Shown: positions 54,183-62,490, numbered from the stretch's first letter. The stretch: DNA of 64,000 nt from an uncultured Cellulomonas sp. (GCF_947494015.1 NZ_CANLTL010000003.1:62001-126000); one strand, 5' to 3'. Numbers and translations are program-made. The notes: generated by a model from the letters alone, not told the origin.

Positions 54183-56438
54183 TCAGCGCCCGACGGGTGC
54201 CCGGTGGCGCGACTTGGCGGCGTACATGCGCTCGTCGGCCGCATGCAGCAGCCGGTCGAAGTCCGAGCCGTCCGCGGGGTAGGTGCTGACGCCGATCGAC
54301 ACCTGCACACCCACCGTGCCGCCCGCGGTGGTGACCGGCTCGGCGAGGACCTCCGCGAGCTGACCGGCGACCAGGTCGCCCTCGGTGCGCCCGTCGGTCC
54401 GGTCCACGGCCGGCAGGATCACCAGGAATTCGTCGCCGCCCAGCCGGGCGACCAGGTCACCGCGCCGCAGCCGGCTCTCCAGGCGCTCGGCGATGGTCAG
54501 GAGCAGCTCGTCCCCGACCGCGTGCCCGTGCTGGTCGTTGACCTGCTTGAAGCCGTCCAGGTCGAGGTAGAGCACGGCCGCCCCCGTGCCGGCGACCTGG
54601 GCCTGCAGCACGGTGGCGTCGAGCATCTCGGCGAGGCGACGCCGGTTGAGCAGCCCGGTGAGCGGGTCGTGGAACGCGAGCCGCTCGACCTCGCGCAGGT
54701 AGGTCTGGGCCCGCTCGCGCTCCGCGCCCAGACGCTCCTCGGTCCGGACCTGCTCGGTGACGTCGTTCTGCACGCCGATGTACTGGATGAGCCGACCGTC
54801 GTCGTCGAACACGGGCGCGACGTAGATCTCGTTCCACCAGGGCGTGCGCTCGGGGCCGCGGTAGTTCAGCACGCGCACCCGCGCCTCGCGGCCCGCCACG
54901 ATCGCGTCGCGCAGCTGGGCGACGGCGGCCGGGTCGGTGTCGGGTCCCTGCAGGAAGCGGCAGTTGCGGCCGAGGGCGTCCTCGGCGCGCAGGCCCGCGA
55001 GCCGCTCGAAGGCGGTGTTGACGTAGACCAGCGGCTGCTCGGGCCGGGTGACGTCGCTGATCGTGACCCCGTTGACCGTGGCGGCCAGCGCCCGGCGCAG
55101 GGTGCGCTCGGAGCCCCCGACCTGAGCGCGCGTGAGCGCGTCGACCACCTCGGCCGGCGCGGTGCCCGGACCGGTGGCCGCGGCGGCGTCGGGCACGACG
55201 AGGCGGAGCGCGTCCTGGGGGAGCACCCGGGACATCAGCGACTGCGCGGCATCCGCCACGACCTCCCGGTCGTAGGTGAGGGCGAACTCGAACATGCGCT
55301 CGCGGTCCGGCCCGGTGTCGCCCAGGTCGCGCGCCAGCAGGGCCGCCGCGAAGTGCGGGGCGAGCACGGCGACGTCCCACTCGCCGCGGACGGCGTCGTC
55401 GGCGGCGAGGTCGGCCCCGCGGACGCCGGCCACGGGCTCGCTCGGCAGGCCCTCGCCGATCGCCGCGACGAAGCCGACCCGGTCGACGAGCTCGCGGTAC
55501 CGGTGCGCCGTGGCCGGGGTGAAGTGCCGTGCCTCCTGGAAGGTCGCCACGACGGTGCAGGTGGAGCCCAGCCGCATGGCCTCCCGCTCCAGGTGCTTGC
55601 TGACCTCGATGAGCAGCGCCTTCTTCGACCGGCGCAGCGGCGTGCCCTCGGGCAGGCACGCGAACGGCGAGACGTGCTCGTGCACGACCGGCGGCGTGCG
55701 CAGCTGCAGCGCCGCGGTCGGCAGGCCCGGAGCGAGCCGCTCGCTGGGCCGGCCGAACAGCCACCCCTGACCCAGCCGCGCGCCCAGCGCCAGCGCCATG
55801 CTCAGGTGCTCCTCGTGCTCGATGCCCTCGGCCAGCACCACGGTCCCGGACCGCTCCGCCTCGGCGTTGACGGCGTTCATGATCTCGGCGAGCTCGGGAC
55901 CGGGCCGCTGCTGCACCAGGCGCAGGTCCAACTTGACGATGTCCGGGCGCAGCAGCGGCATGAACGCGAGCGACAGGTCGTCCGCGCCGACGTCGTCCAG
56001 GGCGATGCGCCAGCCGGCCGCGCGCAGGCGCTGCACCGTCGCCAGCAGCTCGGCGGGCCGGGCGGCGATGGCCCGCTCGGTGATCTCCAGGACCACCTGC
56101 AGGTCGCGCGGCGCCGCGGCGCTGATCGCGAGCAGCTCCTCGAGCGGGGCCGTGTCGAGGATCTCCGGCTCCACGTTGACGAACAGCGTCAGGGGCGACA
56201 GCACGCCCGCGGTGATCGCGGTCCGCAGGGCGGTGCGGCGGCACAGCTCGTCCAGCTCGCGCAGGCGTCCCGCCGCACGCGCAGCGGCGAACAGCAGGTC
56301 GGGCCGCTCGAGCGGTCCCTGCGGACCGCGCGCGAGGGCCTCGTACGCGACGACGGCGCCCGAGTCCAGGTCGACGATCGGCTGGAACACGCTGCGCACC
56401 TGGCCGTGCGCGAGCACCTCGTCGATACCCGCCGTCAT
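54183..56438 (-). CDS. EAL-DICT-LOV-GGDEF protein (blue-light-responsive c-di-GMP enzyme)
   Basis: 751 residues. The N-terminal EAL phosphodiesterase domain (about 10-250) keeps YEALARG (33-35), NVEPEIL, LEITER, DDVGADD, KLDL and the GQGWLFGRP end, so it should be active. A DICT-like sensory region follows (about 265-420). The LOV domain (about 450-560) contains GRNCRFLQG with the flavin-reactive Cys493 and ends WWNEIYVAPVFDDDGRLIQYIGVQNDVTE. The GGDEF domain (about 580-745) has LAFHDPLTGLLNRRRL and ARLGGDEFLVIL. It can therefore make and break cyclic di-GMP, probably under blue-light control. ATG at 56438 is preceded by GGAGGAGAG. No membrane segment. Confidence 0.9.
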   Translation of the reverse strand: MTAGIDEVLAHGQVRSVFQPIVDLDSGAVVAYEALARGPQGPLERPDLLFAAARAAGRLRELDELCRRTALRTAITAGVLSPLTLFVNVEPEILDTAPLEELLAISAAAPRDLQVVLEITERAIAARPAELLATVQRLRAAGWRIALDDVGADDLSLAFMPLLRPDIVKLDLRLVQQRPGPELAEIMNAVNAEAERSGTVVLAEGIEHEEHLSMALALGARLGQGWLFGRPSERLAPGLPTAALQLRTPPVVHEHVSPFACLPEGTPLRRSKKALLIEVSKHLEREAMRLGSTCTVVATFQEARHFTPATAHRYRELVDRVGFVAAIGEGLPSEPVAGVRGADLAADDAVRGEWDVAVLAPHFAAALLARDLGDTGPDRERMFEFALTYDREVVADAAQSLMSRVLPQDALRLVVPDAAAATGPGTAPAEVVDALTRAQVGGSERTLRRALAATVNGVTISDVTRPEQPLVYVNTAFERLAGLRAEDALGRNCRFLQGPDTDPAAVAQLRDAIVAGREARVRVLNYRGPERTPWWNEIYVAPVFDDDGRLIQYIGVQNDVTEQVRTEERLGAERERAQTYLREVERLAFHDPLTGLLNRRRLAEMLDATVLQAQVAGTGAAVLYLDLDGFKQVNDQHGHAVGDELLLTIAERLESRLRRGDLVARLGGDEFLVILPAVDRTDGRTEGDLVAGQLAEVLAEPVTTAGGTVGVQVSIGVSTYPADGSDFDRLLHAADERMYAAKSRHRAPVGR

Positions 56439-56700
56439 GAGCTCTCCTCCATCAGCCGCGGTGTCCACCGCCGGCGCCACCTGATCCTCTCCTGGATCGG
56501 CACCCCGCGGCCGGACTTGAGCGAGCAGCCGGGTCGCCGACGCCGAGCGGCGCCGGCCGCCCGGATGCGGTCCGGGTGCACCCCGGCGAGACTCGCCGAG
56601 GGGCCGGGTGCACCGGCTCCGGCGGGCGCGTCGCGTCCGCGCCGGCGTCCGGCGCGTCGCGACCCCCCGTCCGGGCGCCGGGCTGACGAAGGAGACCACG

Positions 56701-56751
56701 ATGCCCCGTAGCGCCGCCAGCCCCCGCACGCACCGGGACGGCCTGCGATGA
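56701..56751 (+). CDS. Short ORF translationally coupled to the DUF2382 gene
   Basis: ATG at 56701 has GAAGGAGA seven to eight bases upstream, a strong RBS, and opens a 16-residue frame MPRSAASPRTHRDGLR whose TGA overlaps the DUF2382 ATG. The DUF2382 ATG has no RBS of its own. Its role may be only to load ribosomes. Confidence 0.45.
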   Translation: MPRSAASPRTHRDGLR

Positions 56752-57203
56752 CCGACCGCGAGGACAGCACCGCGTCGACCGCCGAGGTCGTCCGCTCCGA
56801 GGAGCGACTCCTCGCCGCGACCGAGTCCCACGTGACCGAGACCGTCCGCATCGGCAAGCGGGTCGTCACCGAGGAGCGGACGGTCACCGTGACCGTGCGC
56901 CGCGAGGAGCTGTACGTCGAGCGCTCGGCCGGTGCCGGGACGGCCGCGGAGGAGTCCGCGGGGACGTCGGGTGCGGACGGTCGCGACGGCGCGGCTCCGG
57001 TGCTGACCGTGACGCTCAGCGAGGAGGAGCCGGTCGTGACGACGCGGACGGTGCCGCGCGAGGTGGTCCGGGTGTACGTCGACCGCGTCACCGGTGAGGC
57101 CGAGCTCAGCGACGACGTCGCCCGCGAGGTGGTCGAGGTCGACGTCGACGGCCGCGCCGACGGGACGGGCGCCGGGGACCGGTCGGCCGAGCCGCAGCGC
57201 TGA
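56748..57203 (+). CDS. DUF2382 (YsnF-type) stress-associated protein
   Basis: 151 residues, highly charged. It has the DUF2382 pattern of alternating beta-strands, seen twice: RSEERLLAATES ... RRVVTEERTVTVTVRREELYVER-like sequence and then EEEPVVTTRTVPREVVRVYVDRV. Such proteins are induced by general or oxidative stress in Gram-positives; biochemical role unknown. Low-complexity Gly/Ala/Asp linkers separate the halves. Start ATG at 56748 inside ATGA. Confidence 0.8.
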   Translation: MTDREDSTASTAEVVRSEERLLAATESHVTETVRIGKRVVTEERTVTVTVRREELYVERSAGAGTAAEESAGTSGADGRDGAAPVLTVTLSEEEPVVTTRTVPREVVRVYVDRVTGEAELSDDVAREVVEVDVDGRADGTGAGDRSAEPQR

Positions 57204-57209
57204 CGGGGA

Positions 57210-57248
57210 CGAGCGCCGCCGCCCGGTGTCCGGCTGCGGCGGCGCTCG
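57210..57248. terminator. Hairpin between DUF2382 and idnD-like genes
   Basis: 13-bp perfect stem (57210-57222 with 57236-57248), 13-base loop, between convergent stops. Confidence 0.75.
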
Positions 57249-57251
57249 CCC

Positions 57252-58313
57252 CTAGGCGTCCGGGTCCGTGCGGGCGCCGTCGGTCGGCGGCGGACCGAAC
57301 CGCAGGACGACCTTGCTCGAGGCGCGCGCGTCGGAGGCCAGCGCGAAGGCAGCCACGGCGTCGTCGGCGTCCAGCACGTGCGTCACCACGGCGCCGAGCG
57401 CCGGGGTCGCGGCCAGCAGGCGCACCGCGTCGTCGATCTCGTCGTCGAAGCGGAACGCGCCCCGCAGGTCGATCTCGCGGGTGACCAGGTCGGCGAGAGC
57501 GACCGGGGCGGGCTCCCCGGGCAGGATGCCGACCTGGACGACGACGCCGCCGCGGACCGCGGACCGCACCGCCTGGGTGAGCGCCTGGGGCGCCCCCGAG
57601 CACTCGAGCACGACGTCGAACGCCTCGACCGGCACCGCCTGGTCCCCGATGGCGACGGTGTGCTGGGCCCCGAGCGTCCGGGCCAGCGCCAACGGCTCGG
57701 GCAGCAGGTCGCTGACGGTCACCGACCGGGCGCCGAGGGCGACGGCAGCTCCCGCCGCCAGCAGCCCGACCGGACCCGCGCCGCTGACCAGCACCGTCCG
57801 CCCCTGCACGCCGCCGGCGCGGCGGACGGCGTGCAGCGCGACGCCCAGCGGCTCGGCGAGCACCGCACGCTCGAGCGGTAGCTCCGGCGGCAGCACGCGA
57901 ACCTGGTCGGCGCGCGCCGTGAACAGGTCGCTCATGGCCCCCTGGGTGTGCGGGTCGGTCGCGGCCGAGCCCAGGTAGCGGCCGCCGGGCCAGATGCTCG
58001 GGCGGTGCTCGATGCCGGGCCGCGGTGTGCCGGGGGTGGCGGGATGGATCGTGACCGGCGTGCCGGCCGGCAGCGCGTCCGGGTGGTCGGCGCCCCGGCC
58101 GTCCGCCAGCACCGTCCCGACGACCTCGTGGCCCACCACCAGCGGCTCGCGCACCACGAAGCTGCCGACCCGGCCCTTGTGGACGTAGGACAGGTCCGAC
58201 CCGCACACGCCGGCGTAGGCGATCCGGACCTGGACCTCGCCCGGGCCCGGCGGTACCGGCGCGCGCTCCTCCACGCGCACGTCCTGGGCCCCGTGGACGA
58301 CGACTGCTCGCAT
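57252..58313 (-). CDS. idnD: Medium-chain dehydrogenase, probably L-idonate 5-dehydrogenase
   Basis: 353 residues of the zinc MDR superfamily. The catalytic zinc region is CGSDLSYVHKG and GHEVVG; the Rossmann motif is VSGAGPVGLLAAGAAVALGA. The four-Cys structural zinc lobe is absent: where CxxCxxCx7C normally lies there is TPGTPRPGIEHRPSIWPGGR. Divergent from a gluconate 5-dehydrogenase-like SDR, giving an L-idonate to 5-ketogluconate to gluconate pair. ATG at 58313 has AGGAGG six bases upstream. Confidence 0.78.
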   Translation of the reverse strand: MRAVVVHGAQDVRVEERAPVPPGPGEVQVRIAYAGVCGSDLSYVHKGRVGSFVVREPLVVGHEVVGTVLADGRGADHPDALPAGTPVTIHPATPGTPRPGIEHRPSIWPGGRYLGSAATDPHTQGAMSDLFTARADQVRVLPPELPLERAVLAEPLGVALHAVRRAGGVQGRTVLVSGAGPVGLLAAGAAVALGARSVTVSDLLPEPLALARTLGAQHTVAIGDQAVPVEAFDVVLECSGAPQALTQAVRSAVRGGVVVQVGILPGEPAPVALADLVTREIDLRGAFRFDDEIDDAVRLLAATPALGAVVTHVLDADDAVAAFALASDARASSKVVLRFGPPPTDGARTDPDA

Positions 58314-58400
58314 GTGCTGCCTCCTGAGTCGGACGACCGGGGCGTGCCACCTGCGTGGCGGCGCGTTGTCGCGTGCCGGCCCCGCGGATAGTTTCTCCCC

Positions 58401-58445
58401 GTTCCCCCCGTTCCCCGCGTTCCCCGCGTTCCCCGCGTTCCTCCC
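58401..58445 (-). repeat. 9-bp tandem repeat with G-quadruplex potential between divergent promoters
   Basis: Five copies of a 9-mer (GTTCCCCGC core). The minus strand carries five runs of four or more G (including one just left of the array) with loops of about five bases, meeting the usual G4 sequence rule. It lies between the idnD-like and idnO-like starts. Confidence 0.8.
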
Positions 58446-58518
58446 GATCCCCGTTCCCGCGCGGCCGGACGACCGTCCGGCCCGGGGCCGCCGCCGACGA
58501 CGACGAAGGTGTGACGAC

Positions 58519-59289
58519 ATGTCCGCAGAGCTCTTCTCCCTCGACGGGCGGCTCGCGCTGGTCACCGGGTCCACCCGCGGGATCGGCAACGCCCTGGCGC
58601 GCGGGCTGGCCCGGGCCGGTGCCGACGTCGTCCTGCACGGTCGGGACGCCGGGCTGCTGGCTGCCGAGCAGGCCGCCGTCGCCGACGAGACCGGTCGCGT
58701 GGTGCACACGCTGGCCTTCGACGTCACGGACCGCGTCGCGGCCGCCGAGGCCCTGGAGGGGTTCATGGCCGAGGTCGGCGTCCCGGACATCCTGGTGAAC
58801 AACGCCGGGGTGCAGCACCGCGCGCCGATCAACGACTTCCCCGGGGACGACTGGGACCGGGTCGTCGCGACGAACCTCTCGAGCGCGTTCTACGTCTCCC
58901 AGCCGGTCACGCGCCGGATGGCGGAGCGGGGCTCGGGGAAGGTGGTCAACATCGGGTCCGTGCAGTCGATGCTGGCCCGCGCCACGATCGCCCCGTACTC
59001 GGCGACCAAGGGCGGCCTCGTCATGCTCACCAAGGGCATGGCCGCAGACCTGGCGCAGGACAACATCCAGGTCAACGCCATCTCGCCGGGGTACTTCGCC
59101 AGCGAGATGAACCGCGCGCTGTGGGAGGACCCGGAGTTCGACGGCTGGGTCCGGGCACGCACGCCGGCGGGCCGCTGGGGCGACGTCGAGGAGCTGGTCG
59201 GGGCGCTGGTCTTCCTCGCGTCCGCCGCGTCCCAGTTCGTCTCCGGCCAGAACATCTTCGTCGACGGCGGGATGACGTCGGTGGTGTGA
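58519..59289 (+). CDS. idnO: SDR oxidoreductase, probably gluconate 5-dehydrogenase
   Basis: 256 residues. Cofactor motif TGSTRGIGNALA, NNAGVQHR, and catalytic YSATKGG with the upstream Ser of NIGSVQSM. LFSLDGRLALVTGS and FFVDGGM-like ending (NIFVDGGMTSVV) are typical of gluconate 5-dehydrogenase-like SDRs, which interconvert 5-keto-D-gluconate and D-gluconate. ATG at 58519 with GAAGGTG upstream. No idonate transporter or gluconate kinase is nearby, so the pathway is partial here. Confidence 0.78.
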   Translation: MSAELFSLDGRLALVTGSTRGIGNALARGLARAGADVVLHGRDAGLLAAEQAAVADETGRVVHTLAFDVTDRVAAAEALEGFMAEVGVPDILVNNAGVQHRAPINDFPGDDWDRVVATNLSSAFYVSQPVTRRMAERGSGKVVNIGSVQSMLARATIAPYSATKGGLVMLTKGMAADLAQDNIQVNAISPGYFASEMNRALWEDPEFDGWVRARTPAGRWGDVEELVGALVFLASAASQFVSGQNIFVDGGMTSVV

Positions 59290-59322
59290 CGAGCGGCGGG
59301 TGCGGTGCGGACCGACGCGGGT

Positions 59323-59359
59323 GGCGGGAGGACCCGCGGTCGTCGCGGGTCCTCCCGCC
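59323..59359. terminator. Bidirectional hairpin between idnO and copZ-like genes
   Basis: Perfect 16-bp stem (59323-59338 with 59344-59359) and 5-base loop, directly between convergent stops. Confidence 0.85.
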
Positions 59360-59362
59360 GCG

Positions 59363-59704
59363 CTACGGCAGGCGACCGGTGAGCCGGTACCCGGCGCCGA
59401 CGACCGCGTCGGCGACCGCGGCGTCGTCCACCGGTGCCCGGGAGGTGACGGTGACCGTCGACACGCCACCGGCCACGAGGGCGGTCTCGACCCCGGTCAC
59501 GCCGTCCAGCGCGCCGATGCCGCGGCCGACCGCCGCGACGCAGTGCCCGCACGTCATGCCGGCGATGCCGTAGGCCGTCACGACGCCGGTCGCGGCCGTC
59601 GGTGCGTGGGGGGCGGGCGTCGTGGTGCCGCTCGGCGAGCAGCAGCCGCAGCCGGCGCCCGTGGTCGTGCTCACGTCGGTCAGCGGCAGGGTCCGCAGCG
59701 TCAT
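59363..59704 (-). CDS. CopZ-like HMA-domain copper chaperone with extra Cys cluster
   Basis: 113 residues. The C-terminal 68 residues form a ferredoxin-like HMA domain with the metal site GMTCGHC. The 45-residue N-terminal extension contains CGCC, a second possible metal site. ATG at 59704 with AGGAGG upstream. Follows the DUF4396 gene on the same strand (60 bases apart), and both lie behind a CsoR-like palindrome, so copper-responsive expression is likely. Confidence 0.85.
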   Translation of the reverse strand: MTLRTLPLTDVSTTTGAGCGCCSPSGTTTPAPHAPTAATGVVTAYGIAGMTCGHCVAAVGRGIGALDGVTGVETALVAGGVSTVTVTSRAPVDDAAVADAVVGAGYRLTGRLP

Positions 59705-59764
59705 GTCGGTCCTCCTCGTGTGCGGTGCGGGCGAGCTGGGGTGTGCCAGGTGGGACGACGTCCG

Positions 59765-60247
59765 TCAGTGGTACGCGTGGACGACGGCGTGGCCCTTGCC
59801 GCGGCCGATCAGCCAGCGGTTGACGGGCACGGTGACGACGAAGGCGACGGCGAGCGCCACGGCGAGCGCGCCCCAGAACAGCGGGCTGTCGAGGTGGGCG
59901 TCCATCGCGCCCGGCACCGCGAGCACGATCGCGTTGTCGACCGCCTCCATCACCGCGATGGACACCGTGTCGGCAGCCAGGGCGACCGGGACGGCCGCCC
60001 GCAGCGGCAGACCGGACCGCAGCACCGGCACGATCGTGAACGAGTAGCCGAAGACGAAGGCCAAGGCGACGGCCAGCACGATGGTGGGGACGCTGGACCA
60101 GCCGAGCGCCGTCCCGATGACCATGCCGAGCACCTCACCGATGGCGCAGCCGGTGAGGCAGTGCAGCGTCGCCGAGATCGCGAGCCGGGTCAGCGCCCGG
60201 CCGGTGGGGCGCCCGGCGGATGTGGTGCGGTGCGTCGAGTGGTCCAT
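59765..60247 (-). CDS. DUF4396 membrane protein
   Basis: 160 residues, about four hydrophobic helices. A conserved-looking first helix SATLHCLTGCAIGEVLGMVIGTALG has two Cys that could bind metal. The C-terminus is VPVNRWLIGRGKGHAVVHAYH. To my knowledge DUF4396 often occurs next to or fused with HMA copper chaperones, as here. Start ATG at 60247. I infer a role in copper handling or export. Confidence 0.78.
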   Translation of the reverse strand: MDHSTHRTTSAGRPTGRALTRLAISATLHCLTGCAIGEVLGMVIGTALGWSSVPTIVLAVALAFVFGYSFTIVPVLRSGLPLRAAVPVALAADTVSIAVMEAVDNAIVLAVPGAMDAHLDSPLFWGALAVALAVAFVVTVPVNRWLIGRGKGHAVVHAYH

Positions 60248-60273
60248 GCGTGCTCCCGGTGCGTCGCGGCGAT

Positions 60274-60290
60274 GTACCCCCGGGGGGTAC
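60274..60290 (-). promoter_or_regulatory. CsoR-like copper operator
   Basis: Perfect palindrome GTACCCCCGGGGGGTAC, 27 bases upstream of the DUF4396 ATG. CsoR operators have this TACCC...GGGTA form. No csoR gene lies in the window. Confidence 0.7.
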
Positions 60291-60351
60291 CTGCGCCCGT
60301 CCCAACGCGGCCGGGTCGCGAACTATGCCCGGCTGCCGCCGGTCACCTCGC

Positions 60352-61023
60352 TCACCGCCGCCGGGCCCGCAGCACGAGGTCCTGCACGTGGTGCGCGCCG
60401 CCGCCCCCGGTGACCGAGCGCGGACGCCGTTCGTCGACCTCGATCTGCCAGTCGGTGCCCAGCACGGCGGCGACGTCGGCGGGCAGGGCGTACAGAGCGG
60501 GGTCGAAGCCGCCGTCGCGCGCGTGGTCGCCGGAGTGGTCGTCGGCGCCGCCGTGGGCGTGGTCGTGGTCGTGGGCGTAGTCGTGGTCGACCGCGTGGTG
60601 CACGACCAGCAGCGTGCCGCCGGGGGCGACGAGGCCGGCCAGGGTGCGCTCGGCGACCTGACCGGGCGTCCTGCGCAGGACGGCGTACTGCGCCGAGACG
60701 AGGTCGAAGGCGCCGGCCGGCAGGTCCGCCTCGACCAGCCCGGCGTGGACCCAGGTGACCGGCACGCCGGCGTCCCGGGCGTGGCCGGCGGCGCGGTCCA
60801 GCGCCACACGAGACACGTCCAGGGCAGTCACCCGCCAACCCTGCCGCGCGAGCCACACGGCGTCGGCCCCCTCGCCGCAGCCGACGTCCAGGGCGCGGCC
60901 CGCGGGGAAGCCGGCGACCTCGGCGACGAGGGCGCCGTTCGGCTCACCGCTCCAGATCGGGGCGTCGCCGTAGCGCTCGTCCCACTCGGCGGCGTCGGGG
61001 GTGAGGTCCAGGTGCTCGGTCAC
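60352..61023 (-). CDS. Class I SAM methyltransferase with His/Asp-rich insertion
   Basis: 223 residues. The SAM motif is ALDVGCGEGADAVWLARQGW, with VTALDVSRVALDRA and the FDLVSAQYAVLRR region of motif II-III. Between strands 5 and 6 there is an unusual insertion, HHAVDHDYAHDHDHAH, followed by more His/Asp, that looks like a metal-binding loop. I choose GTG at 61023 (TEHLDLTPDAAEWDERYGDAPIW); ATG at 61083 would add 20 residues. Substrate unknown. It lies upstream of the copper pair on the same strand, but the operator between them suggests a separate transcript. Confidence 0.78.
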   Translation of the reverse strand: MTEHLDLTPDAAEWDERYGDAPIWSGEPNGALVAEVAGFPAGRALDVGCGEGADAVWLARQGWRVTALDVSRVALDRAAGHARDAGVPVTWVHAGLVEADLPAGAFDLVSAQYAVLRRTPGQVAERTLAGLVAPGGTLLVVHHAVDHDYAHDHDHAHGGADDHSGDHARDGGFDPALYALPADVAAVLGTDWQIEVDERRPRSVTGGGGAHHVQDLVLRARRR

Positions 61024-61184
61024 GGCGTCAGCGTGGACCGTCCGACCGTGTGTCGCCAAGCCCGCGTGCCGTTCCGGCAACACGGCGACGCGCCGGGTGG
61101 GCGGAGCGGGGGCGCCGTACGGTGGGGGCGGCGGTCGAGCACACCGGCCGCGACATGCCGACCAGACCGCGCACGGGGGTCACG

Positions 61185-61871
61185 ATGGGCGAGCAGGACC
61201 CGCACCGGCGGGCGGCGCAGTACCGGCTGGAGCGGCTCGACGAGGACTCCGACGTCGGTGGTCCGGGTGACGGACGCGCACGGGACGCCGGGCCGCGCGC
61301 GCGGCCCGAGCCGGCGGACGACCCGGTTGCGTCGGGTCCGCGACCCCGAGGGATGGCTGCGCGGGCCGCGTTCGCCGACGAGCTGGTCCGGCAGGCGATG
61401 GCCCGGGGGGAGTGGGACGACCTGCCGCTGGCCGGCAAGCCGATCCCGGGTATCGGTGGCCGCTACGACCCCGACTGGTGGCTCAAGTCGCTCATCGAGC
61501 GGGAGCAGATCACCGGCGTGCTGCCCGAGGCGCTCCAGCTGCGCAAGGACGACGCCGCGCTCGACGGGGTGCTCGACCGTCAGCACGGGCCCGAGGCGGT
61601 CCGCGAGGCCCTCGAGGAGTTCAACGCCCGCATCATCGCGGCGCGACGTCAGCTGCGCGGCGGGCCGCCCGTGGTGACACCGCTGCGCGACGTCGCGGCC
61701 GAGGTCGACCGGTGGCGCGCGCGTCGGGAGGCCCGGGTGGCGCAGGCGATCGCCCGGTCGGCCGAGCAGGAGCGGGTTCGGGCCGAGGAGGCGGCGCGAC
61801 GTGCGGACGGGCGCTGGTGGCGGCGCGTCGCCCGGCGGGCGCGGGCCACCGCGCGCAGCGGCTCCCACTGA
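61185..61871 (+). CDS. DUF1992 (DnaJ-C28-like conserved domain) protein
   Basis: 228 residues, cytoplasmic. The DUF1992 core is RQAMARGEWDDLPLAGKPIPG followed by DPDWWLKSLIEREQITGVLPEALQLRKD. The C-terminus is a long basic helix with many Arg. Start ATG at 61185 preceded by GGGGGT; an upstream ATG at 61155 is possible. Function unknown in bacteria. Confidence 0.8.
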   Translation: MGEQDPHRRAAQYRLERLDEDSDVGGPGDGRARDAGPRARPEPADDPVASGPRPRGMAARAAFADELVRQAMARGEWDDLPLAGKPIPGIGGRYDPDWWLKSLIEREQITGVLPEALQLRKDDAALDGVLDRQHGPEAVREALEEFNARIIAARRQLRGGPPVVTPLRDVAAEVDRWRARREARVAQAIARSAEQERVRAEEAARRADGRWWRRVARRARATARSGSH

Positions 61872-62002
61872 CCAGCGGTGAGCACGGGCCGGTCGGGCGG
61901 CTTGCGCCAGCGGCGCCCAGGTGTTGACCGGGGTTCGACTGGCTGACGAGCGGATGGCCGTGGTGGCGTGCCGTCCGGGTTCCGAGCACCGTGGAGGTCA
62001 TC

Positions 62003-62368
62003 ATGCTGGGTGCGACCGGTGGCGGGGAGCCGATCCGCGACGTCCGCGAAGGGATGCGGGTCGTGGACTCGGCCGGCGACGAGGTCGGCACGGTCTCGCA
62101 GGTCCGCATGTCCGATCCCGGGTCCGCGACGACGGAGGGTCAGGGCATGGGACGCAGCAGCGGGCTGGTCGGGGCCGTGGCGGACGCCTTCGTCGGGGGT
62201 GGCGGGCTGCCCGAGCAGGAGCAGGAGCGTCTGGTGCGGCTGGGATTCGTGCGGATCGACGCCGGTGGGGTCTTCTCCGGCGACCGGTACGCGGCGAGCG
62301 ACGAGATCGCCGCGGTGACTCAGGACGCCGTCCAGCTCAGCGTGGCGCGGGACCGGTTGGTCGGCTGA
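62003..62368 (+). CDS. PRC-barrel/DUF2171-like protein
   Basis: 121 residues. The N-terminal part EPIRDVREGMRVVDSAGDEVGTVSQVRM is like a PRC-barrel strand set, and the end GFVRIDAGGVFSGDRYAASDEIAAV has the DUF2171 pattern. GGAGGT lies 6 bases before the ATG at 62003, so I prefer it to the GTG at 61991. Function unknown. Confidence 0.7.
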   Translation: MLGATGGGEPIRDVREGMRVVDSAGDEVGTVSQVRMSDPGSATTEGQGMGRSSGLVGAVADAFVGGGGLPEQEQERLVRLGFVRIDAGGVFSGDRYAASDEIAAVTQDAVQLSVARDRLVG

Positions 62369-62369
62369 C

Positions 62370-62392
62370 GGCTCCGGGCGGTGCCCGGGGCC
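62370..62392. terminator. Hairpin after the DUF2171-like gene
   Basis: 9-bp stem with one G-U pair (62370-62378 with 62384-62392), 5-base loop, directly after the stop. Confidence 0.5.
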
Positions 62393-62490
62393 TGGCGCAG
62401 CACGCGCGGGACACCGCCTCCTCGGCCGGGCGCGGGGCTGGTGGGGCGTGCCGCGGACGCCGTGGACGGGACCCCGGTCCCGCGGTGCTG

